Of a DNA stretch of 64,000 nucleotides, positions 43,083 through 52,113 are shown one piece after another. Position 1 is the stretch's first letter. Each line of letters begins with the position of its first letter. Made by a program: the position numbers and the translations under genes. The notes beneath the pieces are model-generated. The model saw nothing but the letters and a program-made list of their open reading frames with translations, made no database searches and was not told the DNA's origin. Source of the stretch: JABDOU01 sp041609995. Lineage in GTDB: Bacteria; Actinomycetota; Acidimicrobiia; Spongiisociales; SHLN01. The stretch is taken from assembly GCA_041609995.1 (NCBI GenBank), contig JBFIPU010000001.1, positions 1 through 64,000 of the forward strand, read 5' to 3'.

Positions 43083-44471
43083 CTAACGGCGGCCACGAGC
43101 CCGACTGCGACCGGCACTGCTGCGGCCGCCGCTCCTTCGGCCGGCGGAGCTGAATGACCGGGATCGAGAGGTTCGCGCCCGGGGCGCCCGGGAGCGGGCG
43201 GCACGCGAATATCCCGATGACGATCGCGTGCGCGGGCTGCGGGTCGCGGTCGGCCGGGACGTACGGGGCGTCACCGTGTTCCACGGGCTGGTGCGGCCGC
43301 CGCTGGAGCGCCGGTGCCGGGACGAGCGAGGTCGCCCGCCGAGGAAGTCGCCGAAGCCCCCCGAACGGGCCAGCCCCCCGACCAGGATGGTGAACACGTC
43401 CAGACCGCCGAATCCGCCCCCTCCGTACGAACGGGGCGCCATCGGGGCCGGGGTGGGTCGGCCTCCCACATTGATCATGCGCGGGCGGGGCTCTTCGCCC
43501 TTGCGCAGCCGTTCGGCGTCCTCGTCGCAGACCATGACCTCCCGGTCCCCGGCCTTGGTCCGGAGGGTGGCTTTCTGGGTGGCCGGAGGGTGGGTCGGGT
43601 CGAAGAAGCACGTGGCCCGTTCCCGCTGGGGCTTGGGCGGAACCGGCTCTCCGTCGCGCAACGCCTGGCAGGCGGCCAGCTGCCAGCGTGCCTCGTCCAG
43701 CCGATCGGTGATGTTCTCCAGCTCGTCGAGTGACCCGGCTTTCTCCAACTCGTCGGTTGCCTCGGCGTAGGTTTTTGACGCCTGCTCGAAATAGTCCCTT
43801 GCCTCTTCGTTGTCGGAGAGGCTCACGGCTTCGTTGTCTTCCAAAATCTCGTTGGCGATAGCGTCGAGCTGAGCCTGGATCTCCTCGCGTGCCTCATCGA
43901 GGTCTTGCCGGCGGGACCGTTCCTCCCGTTTGGACGAGCTTCTGATCAGCAGATACGTACCGCCCACCCCGAGCGCGATCACCCCCAGAAACCCCCACGG
44001 GATGCCGCCGTTCGACGAAACGCCCGGATCCGGGGTCGGCAACGCCTCGAACACCTCGGGTGCGAGGAAGCGGGCGAACGATTCGACGACCTCGGCGTCG
44101 GTGGCCTCGGGGGGCACCACGTCCAGAGCGGTATCTAGCTCATCGGGGCTGAACTCGGTCGAGGTGGCTCCGATCGAGTCCGGCCCCATCGCGATTGCCG
44201 TGCCCCCGCCAAAGAAGCTGACGACCTCATCGGTGACCCGCTGGGTGTCCTGGGTCTCGGAGGCGATCGAGATCGCATAGAACTGGTACCCGGCGTCGCG
44301 CATTGCCTTCACCGTGCGCCCGATCGAGGCGGCGTCCGGTGTGATCCCGGGCTCGATGTAATACCCCTGGTCTCGCAGGTCGATCTCTGCCTGTGACTGG
44401 GCCGCGGCGGGCACGGAACCAGCGGCGACCAGTAGCGTCAACACCAGGAGCGGGAGGAGCCGGTTTCTCAC
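43083..44471 (-). CDS. Membrane-anchored TPM-like protein with coiled coil and Arg/Ser-rich tail
   Basis: This 462-residue protein has a signal peptide (LLPLLVLTLLVAAGSVPAAA), an extracytoplasmic domain like the TPM/DUF6676 set (about 28-150, with AMRDAGYQFYAISIAS), a membrane helix near 160-178 (PWGFLGVIALGVGGTYLLI), a cytoplasmic coiled coil (about 185-260), a Cys-containing domain (ATCFFDPTHPPATQKATL) and a Gly- then Arg/Ser-rich tail of about 80 residues. It immediately precedes pspA. The tail could bind nucleic acid or membranes; I cannot assign a function. GC-rich shadow frames exist, but only this one keeps a signal peptide and domain order. Confidence 0.75.
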   Translation of the reverse strand: MRNRLLPLLVLTLLVAAGSVPAAAQSQAEIDLRDQGYYIEPGITPDAASIGRTVKAMRDAGYQFYAISIASETQDTQRVTDEVVSFFGGGTAIAMGPDSIGATSTEFSPDELDTALDVVPPEATDAEVVESFARFLAPEVFEALPTPDPGVSSNGGIPWGFLGVIALGVGGTYLLIRSSSKREERSRRQDLDEAREEIQAQLDAIANEILEDNEAVSLSDNEEARDYFEQASKTYAEATDELEKAGSLDELENITDRLDEARWQLAACQALRDGEPVPPKPQRERATCFFDPTHPPATQKATLRTKAGDREVMVCDEDAERLRKGEEPRPRMINVGGRPTPAPMAPRSYGGGGFGGLDVFTILVGGLARSGGFGDFLGGRPRSSRHRRSSGGRTSPWNTVTPRTSRPTATRSPRTRSSSGYSRAARSRAPRARTSRSRSFSSAGRRSGGRSSAGRSRARGRR

Positions 44472-44516
44472 GGCGCACAGGATAGAACCTTCTGCCCTCG
44501 CTCTACACTCCGGCGG

Positions 44517-45317
44517 ATGCCGACTGCTGCAATCATCGGCGCCGGCTCGATGGGAACGATCATCGCCGACGGGCTCCAGCGAGCGGGGTGGACGAGCGAC
44601 AGCGTGACCCTCTGCGCCCGCCGCCCGGAACGAGCCGAGGAACTGGCCCGGGCCGGATACCGGGCAACCACCAATGCCTCCGACGCCGCGGCCGGCGCCG
44701 ACCTCATCGTCCTGGCGACCAAACCCAAGGACATCCCGGCAGTGCTGGAATCAATCCAGGCAACGGTGCGTGCGGGCCAAACCGTCCTCTCGGTGGCGGC
44801 AGGCGTCACCATCGCGACGATCGAAGCAGCCCTGCCGGGCGCAGCGGTGGTACGGGCGATGCCGAACACGCCGGCCGCCCTCGGCCGGGGCGCCACCGGT
44901 TTCGCCATGGGGCGGCATACGACCGACTCGGACGAGGAGCTCGTGCGATCGGTGCTGGGTGCCATCGGTATCTGTGTCGAGGTTCCCGAGGGTGATCTCG
45001 ACGCGGTCACCGCTCTGTCTGGCTCGGGTCCCGCCTACGTCTTCCGGCTGGCCGAGGCCATGCAGGAGGCAGGGGTGGCGCTGGGCCTCGATCCGGAGGT
45101 GGCCACCACGCTTGCCAGCCACACCGTGGCCGGTGCCGGCGACATGTTGGTTTGGCGACCGGAGGGAGCTGCCGAGCTGCGGAAGCAGGTGACGTCGCCC
45201 GGCGGTACCACCGCCGCCGCCCTGGACGTTCTGGAGTCCGGTGGACTGGTCGATTTGATTCGGGAGGCCATGACCGCCGCCCGCCACCGGGCGACCGAAC
45301 TGGGGTCGAACGGCTAG
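44517..45317 (+). CDS. proC: Pyrroline-5-carboxylate reductase
   Basis: This 266-residue protein makes proline from pyrroline-5-carboxylate with NAD(P)H. It has the Rossmann start AAIIGAGSMGTIIADGL, LATKPKDIPAVLESI, VVRAMPNTPAALGRG and the ProC signature region SGSGPAYVFRLAEAM with VTSPGGTTAAALDVLE. Length is typical. It is divergent from the TPM-like gene and its stop overlaps the convergent hypothetical membrane gene by 4 bases. Confidence 0.95.
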   Translation: MPTAAIIGAGSMGTIIADGLQRAGWTSDSVTLCARRPERAEELARAGYRATTNASDAAAGADLIVLATKPKDIPAVLESIQATVRAGQTVLSVAAGVTIATIEAALPGAAVVRAMPNTPAALGRGATGFAMGRHTTDSDEELVRSVLGAIGICVEVPEGDLDAVTALSGSGPAYVFRLAEAMQEAGVALGLDPEVATTLASHTVAGAGDMLVWRPEGAAELRKQVTSPGGTTAAALDVLESGGLVDLIREAMTAARHRATELGSNG

Positions 45318-46198
45318 CGGCGGCGAGGAGTCGAGCCGAAAAACGAGGCCACGATGTCTCCCAGCCGGGAAGCGGGTGGCTCCTGATCCTTGTTGCTCAT
45401 ACGAAACAAGGCGGTCCGCAGGCGCCGCTTCATGCGGCGCCCCCACGATCGCACGGCGGCGCCCACCCCTGCCAATACGCCGGCTCCCAGCAGACCTCCG
45501 GAGAGGAGGATCAAGCCGGTACCGACGATGCCCAATCCACCGAGGGCCCCGAAAAAGGCGCCGAGCCATACCGAGACGGTCAAGAGCGCACTCAATCCGA
45601 TGCCGACTCGACCAAGAATCTGGGGCACCGTCTCCGACGCCTCGAGCGCAATCACATGCTGATCAGGGCCGATCTGCTCGATCCGGTGGCGCACCGGACC
45701 GGGCGGAGCCCGCAAGCGGCCGCTGCCACTGTTGAGGGCGGTGCGCAACTTCGTGAGCCAGTGGGGGTCGACCTCCCACTCGCCCCCTGACTCGGTTCGG
45801 TCGACCAGCCGCATGCCCTCCCGGTTCATCATCCAGTCAGCCAGCAGCGCCTCGACCTCGCCCAGGTTCATCCCCTCCACCACGCTGCTCTCCACGAGGC
45901 GCTCGGGCAAGAAGTAGCGGTCGAGCCGTTTCCGCTGATCTTTGGGCGGGGCGCTCTTGACCTCGGTGATGGCCCGGCGGATGAACTCCGAGTTGATGCC
46001 GAGCTCACCTGCAATTCGCTCTACCTGCGCTGGGGTGAATGTGGTGCCGCGGGTTGGCGACGGGTCTTCCTGCTCCAGCTCGATTGCCCGTCGAATGACG
46101 CTCTCGACGGCAGCCGCGTCGAGGCGGTCGGCCAGTCGATCGTCGGCGCGCTGATCGGACGACGGCCGATCCGAGCGGAACTCCTGGGTCATGAGCAT
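45314..46198 (-). CDS. Hypothetical membrane protein with N-terminal helical domain
   Basis: This protein of about 294 residues starts with a helical segment (about 20-70) containing TFTPAQVERIAGELGINSE, a SHOCT-like or small-helical-domain pattern seen in many bacterial membrane proteins, then a soluble middle part, and two membrane helices (about 205-245, GIGLSALLTVSVWLGAFFG and GLILLSGGLLGAGVLAGVG) followed by a basic tail. The family name is unknown to me. Two ATG starts are possible (46198 and 46192). It is convergent with proC. Confidence 0.65.
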   Translation of the reverse strand: MLMTQEFRSDRPSSDQRADDRLADRLDAAAVESVIRRAIELEQEDPSPTRGTTFTPAQVERIAGELGINSEFIRRAITEVKSAPPKDQRKRLDRYFLPERLVESSVVEGMNLGEVEALLADWMMNREGMRLVDRTESGGEWEVDPHWLTKLRTALNSGSGRLRAPPGPVRHRIEQIGPDQHVIALEASETVPQILGRVGIGLSALLTVSVWLGAFFGALGGLGIVGTGLILLSGGLLGAGVLAGVGAAVRSWGRRMKRRLRTALFRMSNKDQEPPASRLGDIVASFFGSTPRRR

Positions 46199-46353
46199 GA
46201 TTGTATGGACTCGGCCGATTTCCCGCCCATTCGGGCCGGCCCGACACAACCCGGGATATGACGAGACTCGTACAACCGGTATCCGTGTCCTCCGATTGTT
46301 CGGGCCTCGACTTGGCGCCCGGCTGGGGCCGGTTCGCTCCATAGGCTTCGCCG

Positions 46354-47319
46354 GTGGTCGACGAAGCCAAAACGCAGAAGCCGAGAACCGTGGTGCTGAT
46401 CGGCGGCTCGGGTTTTCTGGGCCGGGGTCTGCGCGAGCGTCTCGTCGCACGGGGAGACCGTGTAAGCACCATCGGCCGCGGCCCCGACGCCGTTCACGAG
46501 GACTGGCGCCATGTCCACTGGGACGCAGCGTCTTTGGGTGGCTGGACTGCGGCCCTCGAAGGCGCCGACGTCATTGTTCACCTGGCCGGAAAAAGGGTGG
46601 ATTGCCGTCCGACCCGCTCCAACATCGACGAGCTGATCCGCTCCCGAGAATCGACGGTACGACTCGTCGGAGATGCCGTGGGCGGCCTCATTGATCCCCC
46701 CACGGCTTGGGTGCAGCTGTCATCGCTGGCCATCTTTGGAGATGGGGGCGACGAGATCATCGACGAGAACACAACGCCACCCACCCATGGTCCCCGCCAA
46801 ATGGTCGAGGTTTGTCGCCGCTGGGAGGCCGCCTACCACCGAGCGGTCGACGGCCTCGAGCGAACCGTGCTCCTGCGCCCCGCCATCGGCATCGGCGGTG
46901 CCGGTGACCCGGCGACCGCTCGGCTGGTCCAGCTGGCGAAGATGGGCTTGGCCGGGCCGGTTGCCGGCGGCCGGCAATGGGTCTCGTGGATCGGGGCCGT
47001 CGACTTCTTCGACCTGCTCCTGCGGGCAGTCGACGACGACAGCATGTCGGGCCTGTACCACCTGGCATCACCCAACCCCGTCACCAATGCCGAGATGATG
47101 GCCGGATACCGGCGGGCGGTCGGTCGCCGCTTCGGATTACCCAGCCCTCGATGGCTCACCACGCTGGGAGCCTGGACGCTCGGATCCGATCCCCAGCTCG
47201 CCCTGACAGGACGCCGATGCATCCCGCGCCGCCTCCTCGGAGAGGGCTACCGCTTCCGGCAGCCAGATTTCGACGAAGCCGTGGAGGCGGCCGTCGCCCG
47301 GCTGGAGCGTACGGGATAA
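46354..47319 (+). CDS. TIGR01777-family epimerase/SulA-like NAD-dependent protein
   Basis: This 321-residue protein is an atypical SDR with VVLIGGSGFLGRGLRERLVARG, the block VIVHLAGKRVDCRPT, and a C-terminal DUF1731 segment (RRLLGEGYRFRQPDFDEAVE) that define the TIGR01777/YfcH family. The enzymatic role is not settled; it has been linked to cell division in cyanobacteria. The start is the GTG at 46354. The gene converges with glnB, one base apart. Confidence 0.9.
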   Translation: MVDEAKTQKPRTVVLIGGSGFLGRGLRERLVARGDRVSTIGRGPDAVHEDWRHVHWDAASLGGWTAALEGADVIVHLAGKRVDCRPTRSNIDELIRSRESTVRLVGDAVGGLIDPPTAWVQLSSLAIFGDGGDEIIDENTTPPTHGPRQMVEVCRRWEAAYHRAVDGLERTVLLRPAIGIGGAGDPATARLVQLAKMGLAGPVAGGRQWVSWIGAVDFFDLLLRAVDDDSMSGLYHLASPNPVTNAEMMAGYRRAVGRRFGLPSPRWLTTLGAWTLGSDPQLALTGRRCIPRRLLGEGYRFRQPDFDEAVEAAVARLERTG

Positions 47320-47320
47320 C

Positions 47321-47659
47321 TCAGATGGCTTCTGGTCCGCGCTCGCCGGTGCGGATGCGAACGGCCTCGTCCACCGACATCACAGCGATCTTGCCGTCGC
47401 CGATGTCCCCGGTACGGGCGGCCTGTTCGATCGCCAGCACGATGTCGCTGACCGTACCCTCCTCGGCCAGGATCTCGAGCTTGACCTTGGGAACGAAATC
47501 GACCTGATACTCGGCCCCCCGATAGACCTCGGTCTGGCCACTCTGGCGCCCGAAGCCCGATACGTCGGCGACCGTCATGCCGGTCACGCCGACGCCTTTC
47601 AATGCGTCTTTGACCTCGTCCAGTTTGAAGGGCTTGATGTAGGCAACAATCAGTTTCAT
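47321..47659 (-). CDS. glnB: Nitrogen regulatory PII protein
   Basis: This 112-residue PII protein has the opening KLIVAYIKPFKLDEVKDAL, the T-loop with GFGRQSGQTEVYRGAEYQVD (Tyr51 modification site, Tyr46) and the C-terminal signature GDGKIAVMSVDEAVRIRTGE. It senses ATP/ADP and 2-oxoglutarate and would block the ammonium channel encoded just upstream (GlnK role). A strong AGGAGGT ribosome site overlaps the amt stop. In actinobacteria Tyr51 is usually adenylylated by GlnD; that gene is not in the window. Confidence 0.95.
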   Translation of the reverse strand: MKLIVAYIKPFKLDEVKDALKGVGVTGMTVADVSGFGRQSGQTEVYRGAEYQVDFVPKVKLEILAEEGTVSDIVLAIEQAARTGDIGDGKIAVMSVDEAVRIRTGERGPEAI

Positions 47660-47668
47660 TCGGACCTC

Positions 47669-49027
47669 CTAATTGACGAGTTCTAGCGAGTAGCCGGGGG
47701 CGCCGTGTTCGAAGATGTCCAGGCCGCCCATCTCCTCCTCGACCGAAACCCGCAACAGATCGGCCCGCTTGAGTGCCCAGAACACGATACCGGTGGTGAC
47801 CACGACCCACGCGAACACCCCGGCCGCTCCGATCGCCTGCACGAGCAGCTGGTCGAAGCCGCCGCCGTAGAACAGGCCGGCGCCGTCGGTTGCCACGAAT
47901 CCGTCGGCGTACTTTGCGAACAACCCCACTGCCAGCGTGCCCCACACGCCGCATACACCGTGCACGGAGATGGCGCCCACCGGGTCATCGATACCTCGCC
48001 GGTCGAAGAAGAGAACCGAGTAGACCACGATCACACCGGCGAGCAGTCCGGTGATCACCGCGGCGCCCGGAGACATGGTGGCTGTGCCGGCGGTGATACC
48101 GACCAGTCCCGCGAGGACGCCGTTGGCGGCCATTGCAACGTCCATCTTCTTGGTTCGGAGCCAGATCACGGCACCGGCGGCCAGGCCGCCCGCCGCGCCG
48201 GACAGCAGTGTTGTCACACCTGCCCGCATGACGACATTGTCGGCCGCCAACTCTGACCCCGGGTTGAATCCGAACCAGCCGAACCAGAGGATGAACACGC
48301 CGACCACCGCAAACGCGATGTTGTGGCCGAGGATCGCCCTCGGTCGACCCTGGCTGTCGTATTTCCCGATCCGCGGACCCAGAAAATAGGCGCCCATGAG
48401 GGCCGCCCATCCGCCGGCCGAGTGAACGATGGTGGATCCGGCGAAATCGCCGAACTTGGCGTCACCGATCTGCAGGTCGCTGATCCAGCCATCGCCCTGC
48501 CAGAACCAGTGCACGACCACCGGGTAGATGAGCGCAGTCATCGCCACCGAGAACAGCAGGTAGCCGCTGAACTTGGTTCGCTCGGCCATGGCGCCGGAGG
48601 CAATCGTGACGGCAGTGGCCGCAAACACGACCTGGAAGAAGAAGTCCGTGTAGATCTGGTCGTTGACCAGGTCGCCCGTACCTCCGGCCAGGAGGAACGT
48701 GTCGGTTCCGATGAAGCTGCCGCCGTCGGTACCGTATGCGAAACCGAACCCGACGACGAAGAAGGCAATCGCCCCCACCGACATGTCTGCCAGGTTCTTG
48801 GCCATGATGTTGGCAACGTTCTTGGCGCGGGTCAGGCCCGCTTCCACCAGACCGAAGCCCGCCTGCATGAGAAACACGAGGATCCCGGCAATGAACACCC
48901 AGAGGTTGTCCAAGATCACCTGGGTATCGGGACCCTCTTGAGCCAATGCCGGCCCCGCGACGACAGACCACACGGCGGTCGCCGACAGGCCCAGACCGAC
49001 GATCCGCCACAGCATGCGCTTCTTCAT
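47669..49027 (-). CDS. amtB: Ammonium transporter
   Basis: This 452-residue Amt/Rh channel has a cleavable signal peptide (ending GPALAQ, near residue 30) and eleven membrane helices, with MQAGFGLVEAGLTRAKN, the DFAGSTIVHSAGG segment with a pore His, and GVCGVWGTLAVGLFA with the second His. A signal peptide is seen in several Gram-negative-type and some other Amt proteins. Two ATG starts are possible; the one at 49027 has AGGAG at proper spacing, the one at 49033 does not. glnB follows after 9 bases. Confidence 0.95.
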   Translation of the reverse strand: MKKRMLWRIVGLGLSATAVWSVVAGPALAQEGPDTQVILDNLWVFIAGILVFLMQAGFGLVEAGLTRAKNVANIMAKNLADMSVGAIAFFVVGFGFAYGTDGGSFIGTDTFLLAGGTGDLVNDQIYTDFFFQVVFAATAVTIASGAMAERTKFSGYLLFSVAMTALIYPVVVHWFWQGDGWISDLQIGDAKFGDFAGSTIVHSAGGWAALMGAYFLGPRIGKYDSQGRPRAILGHNIAFAVVGVFILWFGWFGFNPGSELAADNVVMRAGVTTLLSGAAGGLAAGAVIWLRTKKMDVAMAANGVLAGLVGITAGTATMSPGAAVITGLLAGVIVVYSVLFFDRRGIDDPVGAISVHGVCGVWGTLAVGLFAKYADGFVATDGAGLFYGGGFDQLLVQAIGAAGVFAWVVVTTGIVFWALKRADLLRVSVEEEMGGLDIFEHGAPGYSLELVN

Positions 49028-49216
49028 CGACATCTCCTCTTGATTGTGATTGGCCGCATCGATCTCTCCTCGCTCGTCTCGCTTGGAACCCGAAGCTTGG
49101 GCAGGTGAGGTTTTCGGAGGCGTAACGCCCTTGTGAACGGCGATGACGATTTGTTTCCGACAGGTTTCGCGAAACGGCCGGGTGTTAGCGATGCTTTGCG
49201 ACGTAGGCTGGCGCTC

Positions 49217-49843
49217 GTGACTGCGACACGAGTTCCGATGTTCCCCCTCCACACCGTGTTGTTTCCTCACATGCTCCTGCCGCTCCACATCTTCGAAGAT
49301 CGGTACCGGGAGATGACGCGAGCCTGCCTCGACGGTGACGGCGAGTTCGGCGTGGTGTTGATCGAGCGAGGCTCGTCCATCGGAGGCGGCGATGAGCGGC
49401 GCGACATCGGCACCCTGGCCCGGATCCTGCAGGCCGACGAGCTGCCCGACGGCCGTTGGGTGATGGTGACCGCCGGCGTGCAGCGTTTCAGGGTGCTGGA
49501 GTGGCTGGACGAAGATCCGTACCCCCGGGCCGAGGTCGAGATCATTGAGGACCCGGAGCCGGCCCCCGAGGCCACAGTCTTGCGGGACCGATGTGTCCGG
49601 GCGATCCGCAAGATGGCCGCCCTGTCGGCCGAGCTGGGCGACCCCGCCCCGCCTCTCAACCTCGAATTGTCGCAGCAGGTGGTGGCGGCGTCCTATCAGG
49701 CGTGTGCAGCGGCAGCTCCCATCGGCACCTTCGATCGCCAGCAGTTGCTAGAGATCGACGAGCCTGCTCAGCGCATGGAGGCGCTGCTCGAGCTGCTCGA
49801 AGAACACAATGAGGTTCTCAACGTGCGCTTGGCGCAGGGATAG
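49217..49843 (+). CDS. LON peptidase substrate-binding (LonN) domain protein
   Basis: This 208-residue protein contains only the Lon N-terminal domain: PMFPLHTVLFPHMLLPLHIFEDRYREM, then FGVVLIERGSS, and a helical end LLELLEEHNEVLNVRLAQG. Such stand-alone LonN proteins, without ATPase or protease parts, are common in actinobacteria and may bind unfolded proteins. The GTG at 49217 was chosen because similarity starts there; the frame is open 28 codons further upstream without it. Confidence 0.9.
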   Translation: MTATRVPMFPLHTVLFPHMLLPLHIFEDRYREMTRACLDGDGEFGVVLIERGSSIGGGDERRDIGTLARILQADELPDGRWVMVTAGVQRFRVLEWLDEDPYPRAEVEIIEDPEPAPEATVLRDRCVRAIRKMAALSAELGDPAPPLNLELSQQVVAASYQACAAAAPIGTFDRQQLLEIDEPAQRMEALLELLEEHNEVLNVRLAQG

Positions 49844-49926
49844 GCGCAGGGTTAGTCGACAGCCTTCGCTCCACCATCTAACTTGGCCCCCTGGACGCCG
49901 CAGGGCGATCGGGGACAGGAGCTCGC

Positions 49927-51876
49927 ATGTCCAGCGAAGTGCAACAAGACGGGGCCGCCTGGTACCGCGTCGCCGCTCCTCGCGAACTTCCCGAGGGCCG
50001 GGTCATGTCGGTGACCGTCGGCCGGCGGGTGCTGGCCCTCACCCATTTCGAAGGCAAATACGGGGCGCTCGACAACCGTTGTCCCCACCAGGGGGGTCCA
50101 CTCGGCGAAGGAAGCATCGAGCGCGGGTGGCTGCGCTGTCCATGGCACGGCTACGACTACAACCCGACGACCGGCGCTCCCCCCGAAGGATTCGAGGACT
50201 CTTCGACTTCCTACCCGACCGAAGTCCGCGAGGACGGCGTCTACGTCAAGCTCCCCCCGGAGCCCGAGCGGGTTCGTACCGTGTCCGACGTCATGGTCGA
50301 AACGATGACCAACTGGGGCGTCACAGCCGTGTTCGGGATGGTGGGGCATTCCAACCTGGGATTGGCCGACTCGCTGCGGGTGGCCGAGGAACGCGGCGAC
50401 CTCCGATACTTCGGCATCCGCCATGAAGGCGCCGCCTCGTTCGCGGCCACCGCGTTTGGCAAACTCACCGGCGGCTTGGCTGCCTGCTTCGCCATCGCCG
50501 GCCCTGGCTCTACCAACCTCTTCACCGGGCTCTATGACGCCAAGGCCGATCGGGCCCCGGTTCTGGCCCTCTCGGGCCAGGTGCCGTCGCGCAACGTGAA
50601 GCGAGGGGCGTTCCAGGACCTGGACTTGCCGGCAGCCTTCGCCGATGTTGCCCGCTACAGCTCGGTGGTGCTCACGAACGCAGACCACGCAGAGCTCATG
50701 ACGCTGGCGTGCAAGACCGCCATCGTGGAGCGCGACGTGGCCCACCTCGTGTTTCCCGACGAGGTTCAGATCCAGCCTTCTCACCAGGAGCCGTCGGGCC
50801 CCGACGGCCGCCGCGCCGACCGGAGGACGATTCCACCGAGAGAGGCCTTTGCCGCCGCCTGCTCCCGGTTGTCCGCGGCCAGGCGCCCGGTGTTCGTCGT
50901 CGGGGCGGGTGCCCGCCACGACATGGAACCGATCATCGCCTTGGCCGAACAACTCCGGGTACCGGTCCTGACGACGTTCAAGGCCAAAGGCCAGATCAGC
51001 GACCAACATCCCCTCGGGTGCGGGGTGCTGGGCCGCAGCGGCACGCCTATCGCCAGCTGGTTCATGAACGAGAGCGACTTGATGGTGGTGTGGGGAGCGT
51101 CGTTTTCCCATCACACCGGCATCAGCACCCACAAGCCGCTGATCCAGGTCGACCGAGATCCGATGGCGATCGGCCGGTTCCATGCGGTCGATATCGGACT
51201 GGTGGGCGACGTCCGCACCACTGCCGAGTTGTTTGCCGAGAGTCTCGACATCACATCCGATGACCCGGCTGACGAGATCGCCGACCGCTGGGCGCTCTGG
51301 CGGGCCGAGAAGGCCTCCCGGCGCCAGGACGACCGGGGAGAGGGCATCAACTCGTCGTTTGTCTTCGAGGCCCTGACCGAGGCCACTCCGGCCGACGCCG
51401 TGATCTGCGTGGACGTCGGCAACAACACGTACTCATTCGGTCGCTATTTCGAAACCGCGAATCAGTCGATCCTCATGTCCGGCTACCTGGGATCGATCGG
51501 GTTTGCCTTGCCGGCCGCCATGGGCGCCTGGGCGGCAGTGGGTGACTCGCGTAAGGTGATCGCCGTGTGCGGTGACGGAGGGCTGGGGCAATACGCGATG
51601 GAGATCACGACGCTCGTCAAGTACGGCATGGACGTGACGGTGGTCGTGTTGAGCAACAAGGAACTGGGCAAGATCTCCAAGGAGCAACGGGCCGCCGAGC
51701 ACGATGTGTGGCAGACGAGCCTCGTCAACCCCGACTTCGCCGATTTCGCCCGCCTCTGCGGGGCACGCGGAACCCGGGTGGGTCACCGGGGAGAACTGGT
51801 CGGTGCTCTGGAGGAGGCCATCGCCCAACCAGGGCCGGCGCTGGTCGACATCGACGCCGACGTGTTGTTGATCTGA
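49927..51876 (+). CDS. Fusion of a Rieske [2Fe-2S] domain with a thiamine-pyrophosphate-dependent enzyme
   Basis: This 649-residue protein has a Rieske domain at the N-terminus (about 10-110) with Cys52-x-His54 and Cys71-x2-His74, then a complete acetolactate synthase/pyruvate oxidase-type TPP enzyme (about 115-649). The catalytic Glu is Glu167 (RHEGAASFAA), and the TPP-Mg motif starts GDGG near residue 548 with Asn near 576 (LSNKELG). No FAD-specific signature is obvious. The fusion could pass electrons from decarboxylation to an acceptor, in the manner of pyruvate:quinone oxidoreductases. Substrate unknown. Confidence 0.9.
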   Translation: MSSEVQQDGAAWYRVAAPRELPEGRVMSVTVGRRVLALTHFEGKYGALDNRCPHQGGPLGEGSIERGWLRCPWHGYDYNPTTGAPPEGFEDSSTSYPTEVREDGVYVKLPPEPERVRTVSDVMVETMTNWGVTAVFGMVGHSNLGLADSLRVAEERGDLRYFGIRHEGAASFAATAFGKLTGGLAACFAIAGPGSTNLFTGLYDAKADRAPVLALSGQVPSRNVKRGAFQDLDLPAAFADVARYSSVVLTNADHAELMTLACKTAIVERDVAHLVFPDEVQIQPSHQEPSGPDGRRADRRTIPPREAFAAACSRLSAARRPVFVVGAGARHDMEPIIALAEQLRVPVLTTFKAKGQISDQHPLGCGVLGRSGTPIASWFMNESDLMVVWGASFSHHTGISTHKPLIQVDRDPMAIGRFHAVDIGLVGDVRTTAELFAESLDITSDDPADEIADRWALWRAEKASRRQDDRGEGINSSFVFEALTEATPADAVICVDVGNNTYSFGRYFETANQSILMSGYLGSIGFALPAAMGAWAAVGDSRKVIAVCGDGGLGQYAMEITTLVKYGMDVTVVVLSNKELGKISKEQRAAEHDVWQTSLVNPDFADFARLCGARGTRVGHRGELVGALEEAIAQPGPALVDIDADVLLI

Positions 51877-51889
51877 GCGCTGCTACCGG

Positions 51890-52066
51890 CTAGCCGGCCT
51901 TGCGCAGCTGGACGACGTTGTCCGCTGACTCCCGTTCACCCAAATGCCGCTCGAGTCCGTGAATCGTCACGAGCAGGTCGAAGATGAATGCGTCCACCTG
52001 GGCCTTCTCGTATCCGTTTGCCTCGAGCCGGAATGCGTCCTGTTTGATTCCATCGCGTTCGTGCAT
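51890..52066 (-). CDS. Small DivIVA-motif protein
   Basis: This 58-residue open frame has an ATG at 52066 and TAG at 51892-51890. It contains DAFRLEANGYEKAQVDAFI, which matches the start of DivIVA/GpsB-type domains (F-x6-GY-x4-VD-x-F), followed by a leucine-rich helix (FDLLVTIHGLERHLGE). DivIVA-type proteins bind curved membrane or septum; this would be a minimal, single-helix version. I see no strong ribosome site. Its codon use matches neighbours, but the shortness leaves some doubt. Confidence 0.6.
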   Translation of the reverse strand: MHERDGIKQDAFRLEANGYEKAQVDAFIFDLLVTIHGLERHLGERESADNVVQLRKAG

Positions 52067-52113
52067 GCCACTACATCGACGGAGAGTGAGATTCCTTTAC
52101 CCACCAACAGTGA

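Noticed and set aside
42892..43611. A frameshift in the TPM-like gene giving a different C-terminus
   Set aside because: The main frame runs uninterrupted to a natural Gly/Arg/Ser-rich end, and the other frame has no sensible content before it overlaps pspA.
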